A stretch of DNA of 64,000 bases from an uncultured Lachnospiraceae bacterium (GTDB lineage: Bacteria; Bacillota; Clostridia; Lachnospirales; Lachnospiraceae), in assembly GCA_947631955.1 (NCBI GenBank), contig CANRNJ010000004.1, forward strand, positions 145,329 to 209,328, in the 5' to 3' direction. Position numbers and translations under genes: made by a program. Shown piece after piece: positions 56,214-63,688 of the stretch. The notes beneath the pieces are model-generated. The model did not search any database, was not told the origin of the DNA, and saw only the letters and a program-made list of their open reading frames with translations. Positions within the stretch are counted from its first letter, which is position 1; every line of letters begins with the position of its first letter.

Positions 56214-56693
56214 ATGAAAAGGGCAGGAAACGAATTGCTGCAATTTCTGGCAGGACTGGCAATGCTCATAGCGGGACTCTTTATTTTTGCCCAGAAAGTT
56301 ACCGTCACATCCGGATTTTTCGGCATGGGTTTGAGGATCGGCGGTTTCTATATGAGCAACGGACTTATTATGGTGCCGTTTATCATAGGCATAGTCTGGA
56401 TGTTTGCGTCGGGAGGCAGCTTCCCGTCCAAAGCAGTCACGGCGGCCGGTGTACTGATCATTATCCTCGCGGTCATTATGACGACCAATATCCGTCTGAC
56501 GCATGTCACATTGTACGAATGGGCGCTGATTTTGGTCCTCATATTTGGCGGAGCGGGCCTTTTAGCCAGAGTCCTTTTCGGGAGCGGACACGCCTCCAAG
56601 GAGCAGCAGCCGGAGGATCCACAGATCAGCCGGACAAAAAAACAGATGGATTCCATAGAAGCCGAACTGGAGCGGATGAAAAAAAATCAGTAA
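56214..56693 (+). CDS. Small four-helix membrane protein, unknown function
   Basis: A 159-aa protein with four hydrophobic segments and a charged C-terminal tail (DPQISRTKKQMDSIEAELERMK) that probably forms a short coiled coil. GGGGGA lies just upstream of the ATG at 56214. I do not recognise the family. It precedes the polysaccharide deacetylase gene by 63 nt, with a hairpin between, so the two may or may not be cotranscribed. Confidence 0.75.
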   Translation: MKRAGNELLQFLAGLAMLIAGLFIFAQKVTVTSGFFGMGLRIGGFYMSNGLIMVPFIIGIVWMFASGGSFPSKAVTAAGVLIIILAVIMTTNIRLTHVTLYEWALILVLIFGGAGLLARVLFGSGHASKEQQPEDPQISRTKKQMDSIEAELERMKKNQ

Positions 56694-56711
56694 TTAAGCG
56701 TAAACGTGAAT

Positions 56712-56752
56712 ATACCCTGCATATACTTTAATAACAACTGTATGCAGGGTAT
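56712..56752 (+). promoter_or_regulatory. Hairpin that would mask the pda ribosome site
   Basis: A perfect 12-bp inverted repeat (56712-56723 with 56741-56752). The right arm contains GCAGGG, the probable Shine-Dalgarno of pda, 7 nt before its ATG. It could act as a translational switch; without a T run it is not a typical terminator. Confidence 0.6.
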
Positions 56753-56756
56753 TATT

Positions 56757-57749
56757 ATGCGTAAAAACGAGATATCTTGGAACGATAAGATTAAGCTGGC
56801 TTTGCGTGAACTGGAAAGGAAGATGCAGAAAGAAGGCGGCAGGGACGGCGTGTGGCCAAGACCTGAGGAAGTGGAGGCATGGACAGCAGAAAGGCAGCAG
56901 CGGCGGAACAGCGGGCAGTACTGCGGCGTCAGCGTGCATGCAGAAAATAAGACAAAAGAGGAGATAAGGCGGAAAAACTTCGCCCAGACGGTATTGATAC
57001 AAGTTGCGAAGTCGGCCGCTTTTGCCTTGGCGACCATCGCATTGCTTCAGGGCGTTGGGCGTCTGCTGCCGGACTCCGTTACGGTCAGCAATACCGTGAA
57101 CGGGCGGGAACTGCCGATCTACTGCGTGCAGACCGACGAAAAGAAAGTGGCGCTGAGTTTTGATGCGGCATGGGGAAACGAGGACACGCAGAAGATTCTG
57201 GATATTTTGAAAAAGCATAACGTGAAGGTCACTTTTTTTATGACGGGAGGGTGGGTAGAATCCTATCCCGACGATGTGAAAAGGATCCTTGCGGACGGGC
57301 ATGATCTGGGAAATCACAGCGAAAATCATAAAAATATGAGCCAGCTCTCTGACGAGGAAAAACGGTCGGAGTTGATGGACGTACATACTAAGGTGCAGGA
57401 ACTGACGGGCTATGAGATGTTTCTGTTCCGGCCGCCCTACGGGGATTATGACAATAATGTCATAAAAGTGGCAAGGGAGTGTGGCTATTATCCGATTCAG
57501 TGGGATGTGGACTCTCTCGACTGGAAGGATTACGGCGTGGATTCCATCATCAAGACGGTCACGGAGCACAAACATCTTGGCAACGGCAGTATAATCTTGT
57601 GCCACAACGGCGCAAAGTACACGGCGGATGCGTTGGATACGCTGATCACGACATTGGAAGAGAAAGGGTATCAGATCATACCGATCTCGGAACTGATCTA
57701 TCGGGACAATTATCATCTGGATCATGAGGGGAGGCAGATCGGGAATTAG
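56757..57749 (+). CDS. Polysaccharide deacetylase (NodB homology, PdaB-like)
   Basis: A 330-aa protein: a basic cytoplasmic start, one membrane segment (about residues 80-97), then a NodB domain with metal/catalytic motifs SFDAAWGNEDT (Asp136), HSENH (His187, His191) and FRPPYGDYD. SFDAAWGNEDT is characteristic of PdaB-like deacetylases of Firmicutes. It should remove N-acetyl groups from a wall polysaccharide outside the cell. The Met at 56757 follows GCAGGG, which lies inside a hairpin arm. Its last 240 bases recur in two partial copies downstream. Confidence 0.93.
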   Translation: MRKNEISWNDKIKLALRELERKMQKEGGRDGVWPRPEEVEAWTAERQQRRNSGQYCGVSVHAENKTKEEIRRKNFAQTVLIQVAKSAAFALATIALLQGVGRLLPDSVTVSNTVNGRELPIYCVQTDEKKVALSFDAAWGNEDTQKILDILKKHNVKVTFFMTGGWVESYPDDVKRILADGHDLGNHSENHKNMSQLSDEEKRSELMDVHTKVQELTGYEMFLFRPPYGDYDNNVIKVARECGYYPIQWDVDSLDWKDYGVDSIIKTVTEHKHLGNGSIILCHNGAKYTADALDTLITTLEEKGYQIIPISELIYRDNYHLDHEGRQIGN

Positions 57750-57830
57750 GACGAAATATGTTCTGGGAGAGAGTGCGGCAGGATCGAGGGGATTAATCTG
57801 GCGGGAAATGAGGATATGGAGGGAGGATAT
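57510..57830 (+). repeat. Repeat unit, copy 0: 3' end of intact pda plus downstream bases
   Basis: The last 240 bp of pda and about 80 bp after its stop. The coding part matches 61512-61751 at a constant offset of 4002 bp with 11 differences by my count, and homology continues past the stop to about 57830. Confidence 0.92.
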
Positions 57831-57847
57831 TATTTGGAGAGATATAG

Positions 57848-57878
57848 AAATACCTAGGCGTGATGCCTAGGTATTTTT
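57848..57878. terminator. Rho-independent terminator after pda
   Basis: A perfect 12-bp stem (57848-57859 with 57865-57876) with a 5-nt loop and T run, about 100 nt past the pda stop. Confidence 0.85.
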
Positions 57879-57961
57879 AGATGATATTCGCAGATAGGAT
57901 ATATCCATATATAGGAGAACAAAAAATGTTTTTTTGTCTAGTGCGTGTACTACTGAACATT

Positions 57962-59653
57962 TTATTTAAGTCTTTCTTCTAATGCTTGATAGTTGATCTT
58001 TCCATTTGGCAAAAGTGGCATTTTTTCTATTATCACATATTCTATTGGGCGATTATATGGCTCTAATCGTTCGGCAATATGTTCTTTTATTTTTTCTATT
58101 GGTTTTTCACAATCTTCTTTTAATTCTATAAATGCAATTGCCTTATTAATTAACCTGCTGTCTTCAACTACAACGATTGCCGCACGATTTACAATAGGAC
58201 AATTATCAATTTCACCCTCAACATAATCCGGATACATTTTAAATATCATATTGCTTTCAAAATCAAATACTTGATAAATTCTTTTCAGTCTGCCTACTAC
58301 ATAGACATATCCTTCCTGGTCAATATAGCCTACGTCACCAGTATGCAGCCAGCGCATCCCGTCAGAATCAACATCTATGGCTTTAGCCGTTTCGTCCTTG
58401 TTATTTTGATATTCCAACATCATGCTTGGACTGCTGACCAGTATTTCTCCGGTTTTACAGTATGTAAGTTCTTTTTGCGTTTCAATATCTACTATCTTTG
58501 CAGATACATGGCTTAGAGGAATTCCTATACTTTTTACATTTTCTATGCCCTTTTGTTCAGTAATCACGGAAGAACTTAGCTCTGTCATCCCATATCCTGT
58601 AATCAGCTTTATTTTGGCACCATGTTCTGTAAGATAATGGTTGATTTGATTACGTTCTTCAGGTGAAATACTTTCTCCTCCAATGGCAAAATTTTTTAAT
58701 TTTGACAAATCCATATTTTGCGTTAGAGGGCTGGCGGCAATAGCTTTAACATGTGCAACGCCTGCCATAAAATTATTGGGATTATAAGCCGCAAACATCT
58801 CAACGACTTTTTGAGGATCGGCATCCAGACCAATAATAGAACGCAATCCTAAACATAACGGCGTATGCATTTGTAATGTAAATCCCACCGCGAGATGCGG
58901 CGGTACGATTTCCAGGAACGTTTCGCCTCGTATAAAATCTAAATTTGCAATATTATATTGCCAAACAACACTATTAACATTTTTATTTGTTAACACGACT
59001 TTTTTGGCAATTGCTGTAGTACCCGAAGTTTGCACGATAACCGCCGGTTCATTCTCAGAAAAATGATATGAACTGCTGGTAATCTGTTGGTTTTCTAATA
59101 AACCTATAAATGCTTCAAATGTCAGATATTTGTCTACAGGCAAATTGAAACTGGGCATAGACTGAATATTAGTTTTTAATATGATTACTTTTTTTAACAA
59201 CATATTGTTCAACGTTTTGGCATATGTTTCGTAAAATATATCTAAAACCAAAACTATTTTTGTGTTGGTTTCTTTTAATGATTGCTCTAATAATTGATTG
59301 GTTTGGGTAATGGGTTCCATAGAAACGATTGCCCCAATTTTATTCAGCGCATAAATGCTAGCTGTTGTTTCTGGAGTAGATAAGGATAAAACTGAAACAA
59401 TATCCCCTTGTTTAACGCCCAACAAGCGAAATGAATTAGCAGCACTTTCAATAATTTGAAATAATTGCCTATATGATATTGTTTCATCGAAGTATATGAT
59501 CGCTGTATCATCAGCATAATCTTTATTACATGACAACAAATATTCATATATTGAAGTTTCTGGAATTGCTGATGTAATAGCTTCTTCTGTGTAGTATTTT
59601 AACCACGGTTTGTCGATTGACGGGTAACCCGTCATATTTTTTCCTGTATTCAT
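57962..59653 (-). CDS. AMP-dependent ligase (acyl-CoA synthetase type)
   Basis: A 563-aa adenylate-forming enzyme: P-loop-like TSGTTAIAKKVVL (the usual Gly-x-Pro-Lys-Gly part is altered, with the Lys kept), GYGMTELSS, the hinge YVVGRLKRI and the C-terminal catalytic Lys in PNGKINYQALEE. It should adenylate a carboxylate and pass it to CoA or a carrier. The gene is clearly more AT-rich than its neighbours, stands alone on the minus strand and lies between two copies of the pda 3' end, so it looks acquired. GGGAGG precedes the ATG. The substrate is unknown. Confidence 0.88.
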   Translation of the reverse strand: MNTGKNMTGYPSIDKPWLKYYTEEAITSAIPETSIYEYLLSCNKDYADDTAIIYFDETISYRQLFQIIESAANSFRLLGVKQGDIVSVLSLSTPETTASIYALNKIGAIVSMEPITQTNQLLEQSLKETNTKIVLVLDIFYETYAKTLNNMLLKKVIILKTNIQSMPSFNLPVDKYLTFEAFIGLLENQQITSSSYHFSENEPAVIVQTSGTTAIAKKVVLTNKNVNSVVWQYNIANLDFIRGETFLEIVPPHLAVGFTLQMHTPLCLGLRSIIGLDADPQKVVEMFAAYNPNNFMAGVAHVKAIAASPLTQNMDLSKLKNFAIGGESISPEERNQINHYLTEHGAKIKLITGYGMTELSSSVITEQKGIENVKSIGIPLSHVSAKIVDIETQKELTYCKTGEILVSSPSMMLEYQNNKDETAKAIDVDSDGMRWLHTGDVGYIDQEGYVYVVGRLKRIYQVFDFESNMIFKMYPDYVEGEIDNCPIVNRAAIVVVEDSRLINKAIAFIELKEDCEKPIEKIKEHIAERLEPYNRPIEYVIIEKMPLLPNGKINYQALEERLK

Positions 59654-59677
59654 CGTATTTGCCTCCCAATAAAATTT

Positions 59678-59709
59678 AACTATATAGGCATAAAACAGCC
59701 TGTATAGTT
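59678..59709. promoter_or_regulatory. Inverted repeat, likely operator between ligase and regulator
   Basis: 59678-59689 and 59698-59709 form a 12-bp inverted repeat with one mismatch and an 8-nt centre, in the 121-bp divergent gap between the AMP-ligase and XRE genes. Confidence 0.6.
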
Positions 59710-59774
59710 CATAGAATTATAGCATAATAGCCCATACAATTCAAGTAAAATTAAACTGAAAGGGCGAATAACAA

Positions 59775-60107
59775 GTGGATTATTATGCAATTGGACAAAA
59801 GATACGAAAGATCAGGAAAGCAAGGGGATTGTCCCAAGAGGGTTTGGCGGAGAAAGTCGGCATATCGACTACCCATATGAGTCATATCGAAACCGGAAAT
59901 ACAAAAATGAGCCTGCCTACTTTTGTGGAGATTGCGTCGGCGTTAGAAGTGCGGACCGATGAAATTCTTTACGAAGACAGAGCGGAAAGCCGCAGCGCTT
60001 CCGTTGCCTATATCACAGAGTTGCTTGATAACTGCACCACTCAGCAGGTGCGCATTATTGAAGATATTGTCAAGGCAGCCAAAGAATCCTTAAATAAAAA
60101 CATGTAA
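59775..60107 (+). CDS. XRE-family transcriptional regulator
   Basis: A 110-aa protein with a Cro/CI-type helix-turn-helix (IGQKIRKIRKARGLSQEGLAEKV at the N terminus, then THMSHIETGNTKMSLPT) and a helical C-terminal tail of about 45 residues for dimerisation. It starts with GTG, with AAGGG about 10 nt upstream. It is divergent from the AMP-ligase gene, with a 12-bp inverted repeat between, so it probably controls the ligase and itself. Confidence 0.9.
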   Translation: MDYYAIGQKIRKIRKARGLSQEGLAEKVGISTTHMSHIETGNTKMSLPTFVEIASALEVRTDEILYEDRAESRSASVAYITELLDNCTTQQVRIIEDIVKAAKESLNKNM

Positions 60108-60664
60108 TGTGGCAGAATTTGTTTTGCGGAAAAAGGAATATGTGGAAACATCGCCGACACGCGAGAGCGTTTGTACAATCAAGCGTGACGTTTACTATCT
60201 TATTACGCAATCGCGAGTGACATAGTCTGCTTGTGAGCGTTATATATTTGCTGTACTCTATTAAGCAAGATATACCATATAATACATTTTTTAGATCGGT
60301 TATTCGGTGTGGGGATCACGGCGCACAATTTTCCTCAAAAAATAAGGCCATTTTGACGGGCGTTTCAGGATCTGGTTAGACAACAGAGTATGAAGTGCAA
60401 ATGTGTGGCGGGTTTTGCCAATAAATTTTTCAAAAAATTTTCTTTTAGATTTTTCTGGGATTTTTTCTGAAAAACAGCGCATTTTGAGCAAAAAAATACG
60501 TTGGATAGCTTTATTTGGGTTCGATTTTCGCAATTTTCAATATTTTTATTTGGGTATCTTTATATTGAAAATCAAAAATAAAGAGCGTTTGGAAGTGGCT
60601 TGGTGAACAGAGAAAAATGATATAATATTTGTATCACACAATTTAGGTGATGTGATCTGATTTT
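60108..60664. other. 557-bp AT-rich gap without a convincing gene
   Basis: Between the XRE regulator and the relE-like gene. Two short overlapping open frames on opposite strands (60300-60533 and 60403-60606) have no ribosome site or recognisable family and are low-complexity. It may be decayed remnant DNA from whatever brought in the flanking genes. Confidence 0.5.
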
Positions 60665-60985
60665 TTATTCGTTGTTCAGGAGCCGATGGCTTATATCTGA
60701 AGCACTATACAGCACTCTTGTGATAATAACAAGATTTTCTCTGATGACATAGAAAACCAGAAAGTTATCTATCGGAAGTTGACGGAATCCAAGCGTGTGT
60801 TCCGGTTCTGAAGTCATAAGTTGCGCACGTTCCGGAAAAGTGTCAAGACTTTCAATCGTTTCCGCAATGCGGTTATATTGTCCCATAGCATTTTCGGGTG
60901 CGTGTAATTGCTCCGCAATATAGGTATATATTTCTTCCATATCGGCGAGTGCCTGATCGGTGATCTGAACTTTGTATTTTTTCAT
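60665..60985 (-). CDS. RelE/ParE-family toxin
   Basis: A 106-aa protein starting MKKYKVQITDQALADMEEIYTYI, typical of the ParE/RelE plasmid-stabilisation fold, with a C-terminal LVFYVIRENLVIITRVLYSASD strand region. It starts one base after the antitoxin stop, with AGGA inside the antitoxin's end, as in coupled toxin-antitoxin operons. RelE-type toxins cut ribosomal mRNA and ParE-type poison gyrase; sequence alone does not decide which. Confidence 0.88.
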   Translation of the reverse strand: MKKYKVQITDQALADMEEIYTYIAEQLHAPENAMGQYNRIAETIESLDTFPERAQLMTSEPEHTLGFRQLPIDNFLVFYVIRENLVIITRVLYSASDISHRLLNNE

Positions 60986-60986
60986 A

Positions 60987-61289
60987 TCAGTGTTCTTTCC
61001 TGAATTTTGCAAATGCTGATGCGGCGTCCTGCACTTTTCCGGCAGATATGTCATCATAACCTGTCTGTAATGCGGTGTGCAGTTCTTCGGCGCTCATAAG
61101 ATCAGCGTTGACAAAGTGCGGTGCTTTAGGGAGAGTCACATTAAAAGGTATGCCGCCGGTCAGAGCAATCTGGTTCAGATACATATCAATAGCGGTTGAC
61201 ATGGGAATTCCCAGTTGTGCCAACACGTTCTCTGCTTTCTGCTTGACGACGGGATTTACTCTCAAATTTAAGGTTGCTGTTTTTTCCAT
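60987..61289 (-). CDS. RelB/DinJ-family antitoxin
   Basis: A 100-aa protein with the ribbon-helix-helix start MEKTATLNLRVNPVVKQKAE and the RelB/DinJ phrase LGIPMSTAIDMYLNQI. It neutralises the toxin encoded immediately downstream and probably binds the operator dyad at 61315-61333. The Met at 61289 is preferred because GGAG lies 9 nt upstream; a Met three codons earlier overlaps that site. Confidence 0.9.
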   Translation of the reverse strand: MEKTATLNLRVNPVVKQKAENVLAQLGIPMSTAIDMYLNQIALTGGIPFNVTLPKAPHFVNADLMSAEELHTALQTGYDDISAGKVQDAASAFAKFRKEH

Positions 61290-61314
61290 GTTAATCATCT
61301 CCTGTATATAATTG

Positions 61315-61333
61315 TAACGCTGATGTCGTTACT
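61315..61333 (-). promoter_or_regulatory. Operator dyad of the relBE-like operon
   Basis: A perfect dyad GTAACG-N7-CGTTAC, 26 bp upstream of the antitoxin start and next to a TATA-rich -10-like stretch; a typical place for antitoxin autoregulation. Confidence 0.6.
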
Positions 61334-61400
61334 TATCAATATATTTTGTGAACATATTTTGGAAATAATACTATTGCACTTTTCCATCTTGCCCGATCCC

Positions 61401-61499
61401 CAGGGTATTGTATAATGAACTCACCACAAAATCTAAATACTGGCATTTTCTACGGGCAGTTTTGCGACTGCTATTATATTTTTTCCCTTGTTTTTATTT
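61401..61499 (+). repeat. 99-bp direct repeat, copy A
   Basis: Matches 62574-62672 with a handful of differences and small gaps. It precedes the second pda fragment, as copy B precedes the third. Confidence 0.8.
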
Positions 61500-61511
61500 G
61501 TATCAAATGCA

Positions 61512-61751
61512 GACTCTCTCGACTGGAAGGATTACGGCGTGGATTCCATCATCAAGACGGTCACGGAGCACAAACATCTTGGCAACGGCAGTATAATCTT
61601 ATGCCACAACGGCGCAAAATACACGGCGGATGCGTTGGATACGCTGATCACGACATTGGAAGAGAAAGGGTATCAGATCGTACCAATCTCGGAACTGATC
61701 TATCGGGACAATTATCATCTTGACCACGAGGGAAGACAGATTGGAAATTAG
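61512..61751 (+). pseudogene. pda 3' fragment, copy 1
   Basis: The last 80 codons including the stop of the polysaccharide deacetylase, in frame, lacking the catalytic motifs and membrane anchor. Compared with the intact gene (57510-57749), I count 11 base differences, of which only one changes an amino acid (Ile to Val). An open frame from an upstream Met (61488) exists but has no function I can support. The homology runs about 80 bp past the stop. Confidence 0.9.
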
Positions 61752-61855
61752 GATGAACTATGTCCTGTGAGAGTGCGGCAGGATCGAGGGGATTGACCTG
61801 GCGGGAAATGAGGATATAGAAGTGAAGCGGAGGATATAAGGGAGATAAGATACAG

Positions 61856-61894
61856 AAGCAGCTGAAGGGGAATGTTAACCTTTAGCTGCTTTTG
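61856..61894 (+). terminator. Rho-independent terminator
   Basis: A 13-bp stem with one G-U pair (61856-61868 with 61879-61891) followed by Ts, downstream of pda fragment copy 1. Together with the 61752-62080 gap it holds no gene. Confidence 0.75.
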
Positions 61895-62025
61895 GAAATA
61901 TTGTCCATAGCGCATAGCCGTGATGGCGTTCGCTTTGCGGATTCGCTTACTTTTGACAATAAATTTTTCAAAAAAATTACTTCATTGAATTTAATATCTA
62001 TAATCATATGTAGCGAAATGCAGGA

Positions 62026-62038
62026 GTGTATGGTACAC
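62026..62038 (+). promoter_or_regulatory. Dyad upstream of brnT/brnA
   Basis: A short perfect dyad GTGTA-N3-TACAC with TATAAG directly after it, 43 bp before the brnT-like start; a candidate autoregulatory operator. Confidence 0.4.
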
Positions 62039-62080
62039 TATAAGTACTAAAAGCCGGTAGATAAGAACGGAGAATAAACA

Positions 62081-62362
62081 TTGACATTTGAATAGGATGA
62101 AGAAAAAAATCTACTTAATCAGAGAAAACATGGCATATCGTTTGAAACGGCAGCTTATGTGTTTGAAGATGAGAATTACATAGAGATGTATGATTTTGAA
62201 CATAGTAAAGAAGAAGACAGATATATAGCTATCGGCTGTGTAGGAGATGTACTTTTTGTGGTATTTACAGAAAGAAAGGAAAATATCAGATTGATTTCAG
62301 CCAGAGTAGCAACAGAGTCAGAAAGGAGGCTTTATTATGACCAAGACATTCGTTATCAATAA
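62081..62362 (+). pseudogene. BrnT-family toxin with in-frame stop
   Basis: Reading from TTG at 62081 (GGAG 8 nt upstream) gives LTFE, then TAG at 62093, then an uninterrupted frame DEEKNLLNQRKHGISF and onward through VFEDENYIEMYD to the stop at 62362. BrnT proteins normally start with a FEWDxxKxxxNxxKHG pattern, so the stop sits exactly at the conserved Trp codon (TGG to TAG, one base). The toxin is therefore probably dead or made only from an internal start near 62159. The partner antitoxin gene overlaps its end and is intact. Confidence 0.82.
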
Positions 62363-62516
62363 AGGGCAAAAACCGACAGATGAGCAGATCCAAGAAGTAT
62401 TGGAAGCTAGGAAACAGCCAATCGTATTTGATGAGGATTCGCCAGAATTATCGTCTTCTATGTATAAGGCATTTCAGAGCGCGGTGGCGCAGAGAAATAG
62501 AAAAAAGAATGTTTAA
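62337..62516 (+). CDS. BrnA-like antitoxin
   Basis: A 59-aa protein starting MTKTFVINKGQKPTDEQI and ending AVAQRNRKKNV, small and basic at the end, in the place where BrnA antitoxins overlap brnT (26-bp overlap). A perfect GGAGG lies 7 nt before the ATG. It is shorter than most BrnA proteins and the family call rests partly on position. Confidence 0.72.
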   Translation: MTKTFVINKGQKPTDEQIQEVLEARKQPIVFDEDSPELSSSMYKAFQSAVAQRNRKKNV

Positions 62517-62573
62517 TTGAATTTTGCAAATGCAAATACGGCGTTTTGCGTTTTCTTGTTTTGTTCTATCGCA

Positions 62574-62672
62574 CAGGATATTGTATAACGAACTCGCTAT
62601 AAAATCTAAATACTGACATTTTTCTACGGGCAGTTTCGCGACTGCTATTATATTTTCCCATTGTTTTTATTT
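62574..62672 (+). repeat. 99-bp direct repeat, copy B
   Basis: Corresponds to 61401-61499. It lies upstream of the third pda fragment but is separated from it by a 109-bp segment not present in copy A. Confidence 0.8.
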
Positions 62673-62792
62673 ACGCGAGCAATGAGCCAAGCTGTCAAAT
62701 CGGCTTGTCAATTTGGTGAATGCTGCGGTAATGGGAGTGCCGCAAAATAATAAAAAATGTATTTTGCAGCATCCCCGTTGATATCAAATGCA

Positions 62793-62874
62793 GACTCCCT
62801 CGACCGGAAGGATTACGGCATGGATTCCATCATTAAGACGGTCACGGAGCACAAACATCTTGGCAGCGGCAGTA
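62793..62874 (+). pseudogene. pda 3' fragment, copy 2, 5' half
   Basis: Matches 57510-57591 of pda but has several amino-acid-changing differences (Trp to Arg, Val to Met, Asn to Ser by my reading), unlike copy 1. The match stops abruptly at 62874 and resumes at 63689, so this copy is interrupted by 814 bp carrying the PIN-domain toxin-antitoxin pair; 29 bp of pda (57592-57620) are missing at the junction. Confidence 0.88.
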
Positions 62875-62926
62875 CATCAAGGAGCAATATGAGAGTGGCA
62901 GAATACAATTCAAAAATTAATTTATA

Positions 62927-62941
62927 TATTATTGAATAATA
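62927..62941 (+). promoter_or_regulatory. Palindrome upstream of the vapBC-like pair
   Basis: A perfect 15-bp palindrome with 7-bp arms around a central G, shortly before a TATAAT-like box (about 62955), about 80 bp upstream of the antitoxin start. A likely autoregulatory site. Confidence 0.45.
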
Positions 62942-63021
62942 GCACAAAAGAACATATAATAGTGACAGATAAAGCAAAACGCTTTTGCAAAGACCGCAGA
63001 TTAAAGGAAGGAGCATTTTGT

Positions 63022-63267
63022 ATGACAGAGATTCGGGAAAAGACAATGAAAATGCTGGAAAAACTGCCGGATGATAAAATGATTTATGTCTTTAACATTC
63101 TCCAAAATATTGAGGCGCTTTCAGCCGAGAAAGATACATCCGATATGGAAGAAAGAAGAAATGCCTTTAAGACTTTAATGCAGTACAGTGGGACTCTTCC
63201 GGCAGATTTTGACTATAAGGCGGAGTTGGAAGCGGCAAGGATAGAAAAATATGGTAGTATTAATTGA
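63022..63267 (+). CDS. VapB-like antitoxin
   Basis: An 81-aa, mostly helical, charged protein (MTEIREKTMKMLEKLPDDKM at the start) placed directly before and overlapping a PIN-domain toxin gene by 17 bp. GGAG lies 8 nt before the ATG at 63022. The sequence does not show a clear AbrB or ribbon-helix-helix domain; similar small proteins with an LPDDKM phrase pair with PIN toxins in Clostridia. The call rests on gene order plus size. Confidence 0.75.
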   Translation: MTEIREKTMKMLEKLPDDKMIYVFNILQNIEALSAEKDTSDMEERRNAFKTLMQYSGTLPADFDYKAELEAARIEKYGSIN

Positions 63268-63661
63268 TACAAATATAATACTTGATATGTTGGTAAAGAG
63301 GCAGCCATATTTAGAAGCAGCCATAAAAATAGTGAATCTTTGTACTGAAAAGATAATAAGAGGATGTCTTGCAGCACATACGGTATCAAATCTTTTTTAT
63401 ATTTTGAGAAAAGAATATTCTGTTACACAGCGCAGGGAGATGCTGATGGCACTCTGCAGGGTATTTGAGATATCAGAAATCAACGGAGAAAAGATAGCAA
63501 AAGCGTTAAAAAATGATCAGTTTGAAGATTTTGAAGATTGTCTGCAGGATGAATGTGCGGCTTCGTTGAAGGCGGATTATATTGTTACTAGGAATATAAA
63601 AGATTTTACCAATTCAAAAGTGCCAGCGATTCAGCCGGAGGAGTTCTTGAAATTGTTTTAG
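63251..63661 (+). CDS. PIN-domain toxin (VapC type)
   Basis: A 136-aa PIN-domain protein with VLIDTNIILDMLVKR at the start (first catalytic Asp), a central FEDFEDCLQ acidic region and the final IVTRNIKDF motif, together giving the four-acid metal site of VapC-like RNases. It overlaps the antitoxin gene by 17 bp, so the pair is translationally coupled. The whole module sits inside the third copy of the pda 3' end. Confidence 0.88.
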   Translation: MVVLIDTNIILDMLVKRQPYLEAAIKIVNLCTEKIIRGCLAAHTVSNLFYILRKEYSVTQRREMLMALCRVFEISEINGEKIAKALKNDQFEDFEDCLQDECAASLKADYIVTRNIKDFTNSKVPAIQPEEFLKLF

Positions 63662-63688
63662 AACCTTGTCCCTGTATCAGGGAAACAG

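Larger units (their letters stand above)
62517..63021. other. Gap carrying repeat copies and an inserted hairpin segment
   Basis: No complete gene. It holds repeat copy B (62574-62672), a 109-bp segment absent from copy A (62673-62781, with inverted repeats 62742-62749/62760-62767 and 62720-62726/62766-62772), the 5' part of the third pda fragment (62793-62874), and the promoter region of the VapBC-like pair. A palindrome at 62927-62941 (7-bp arms) may be its operator. Confidence 0.65.

Noticed and set aside
60300..60606. Two overlapping small open frames on opposite strands in the AT-rich gap
   Set aside because: Low complexity, Phe/Lys-rich, no ribosome sites, no family; treated as non-coding.
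62757..62939. Small open frame running through the third pda fragment
   Set aside because: It is the in-frame remnant of pda fused to unrelated AT-rich bases; no start signal.
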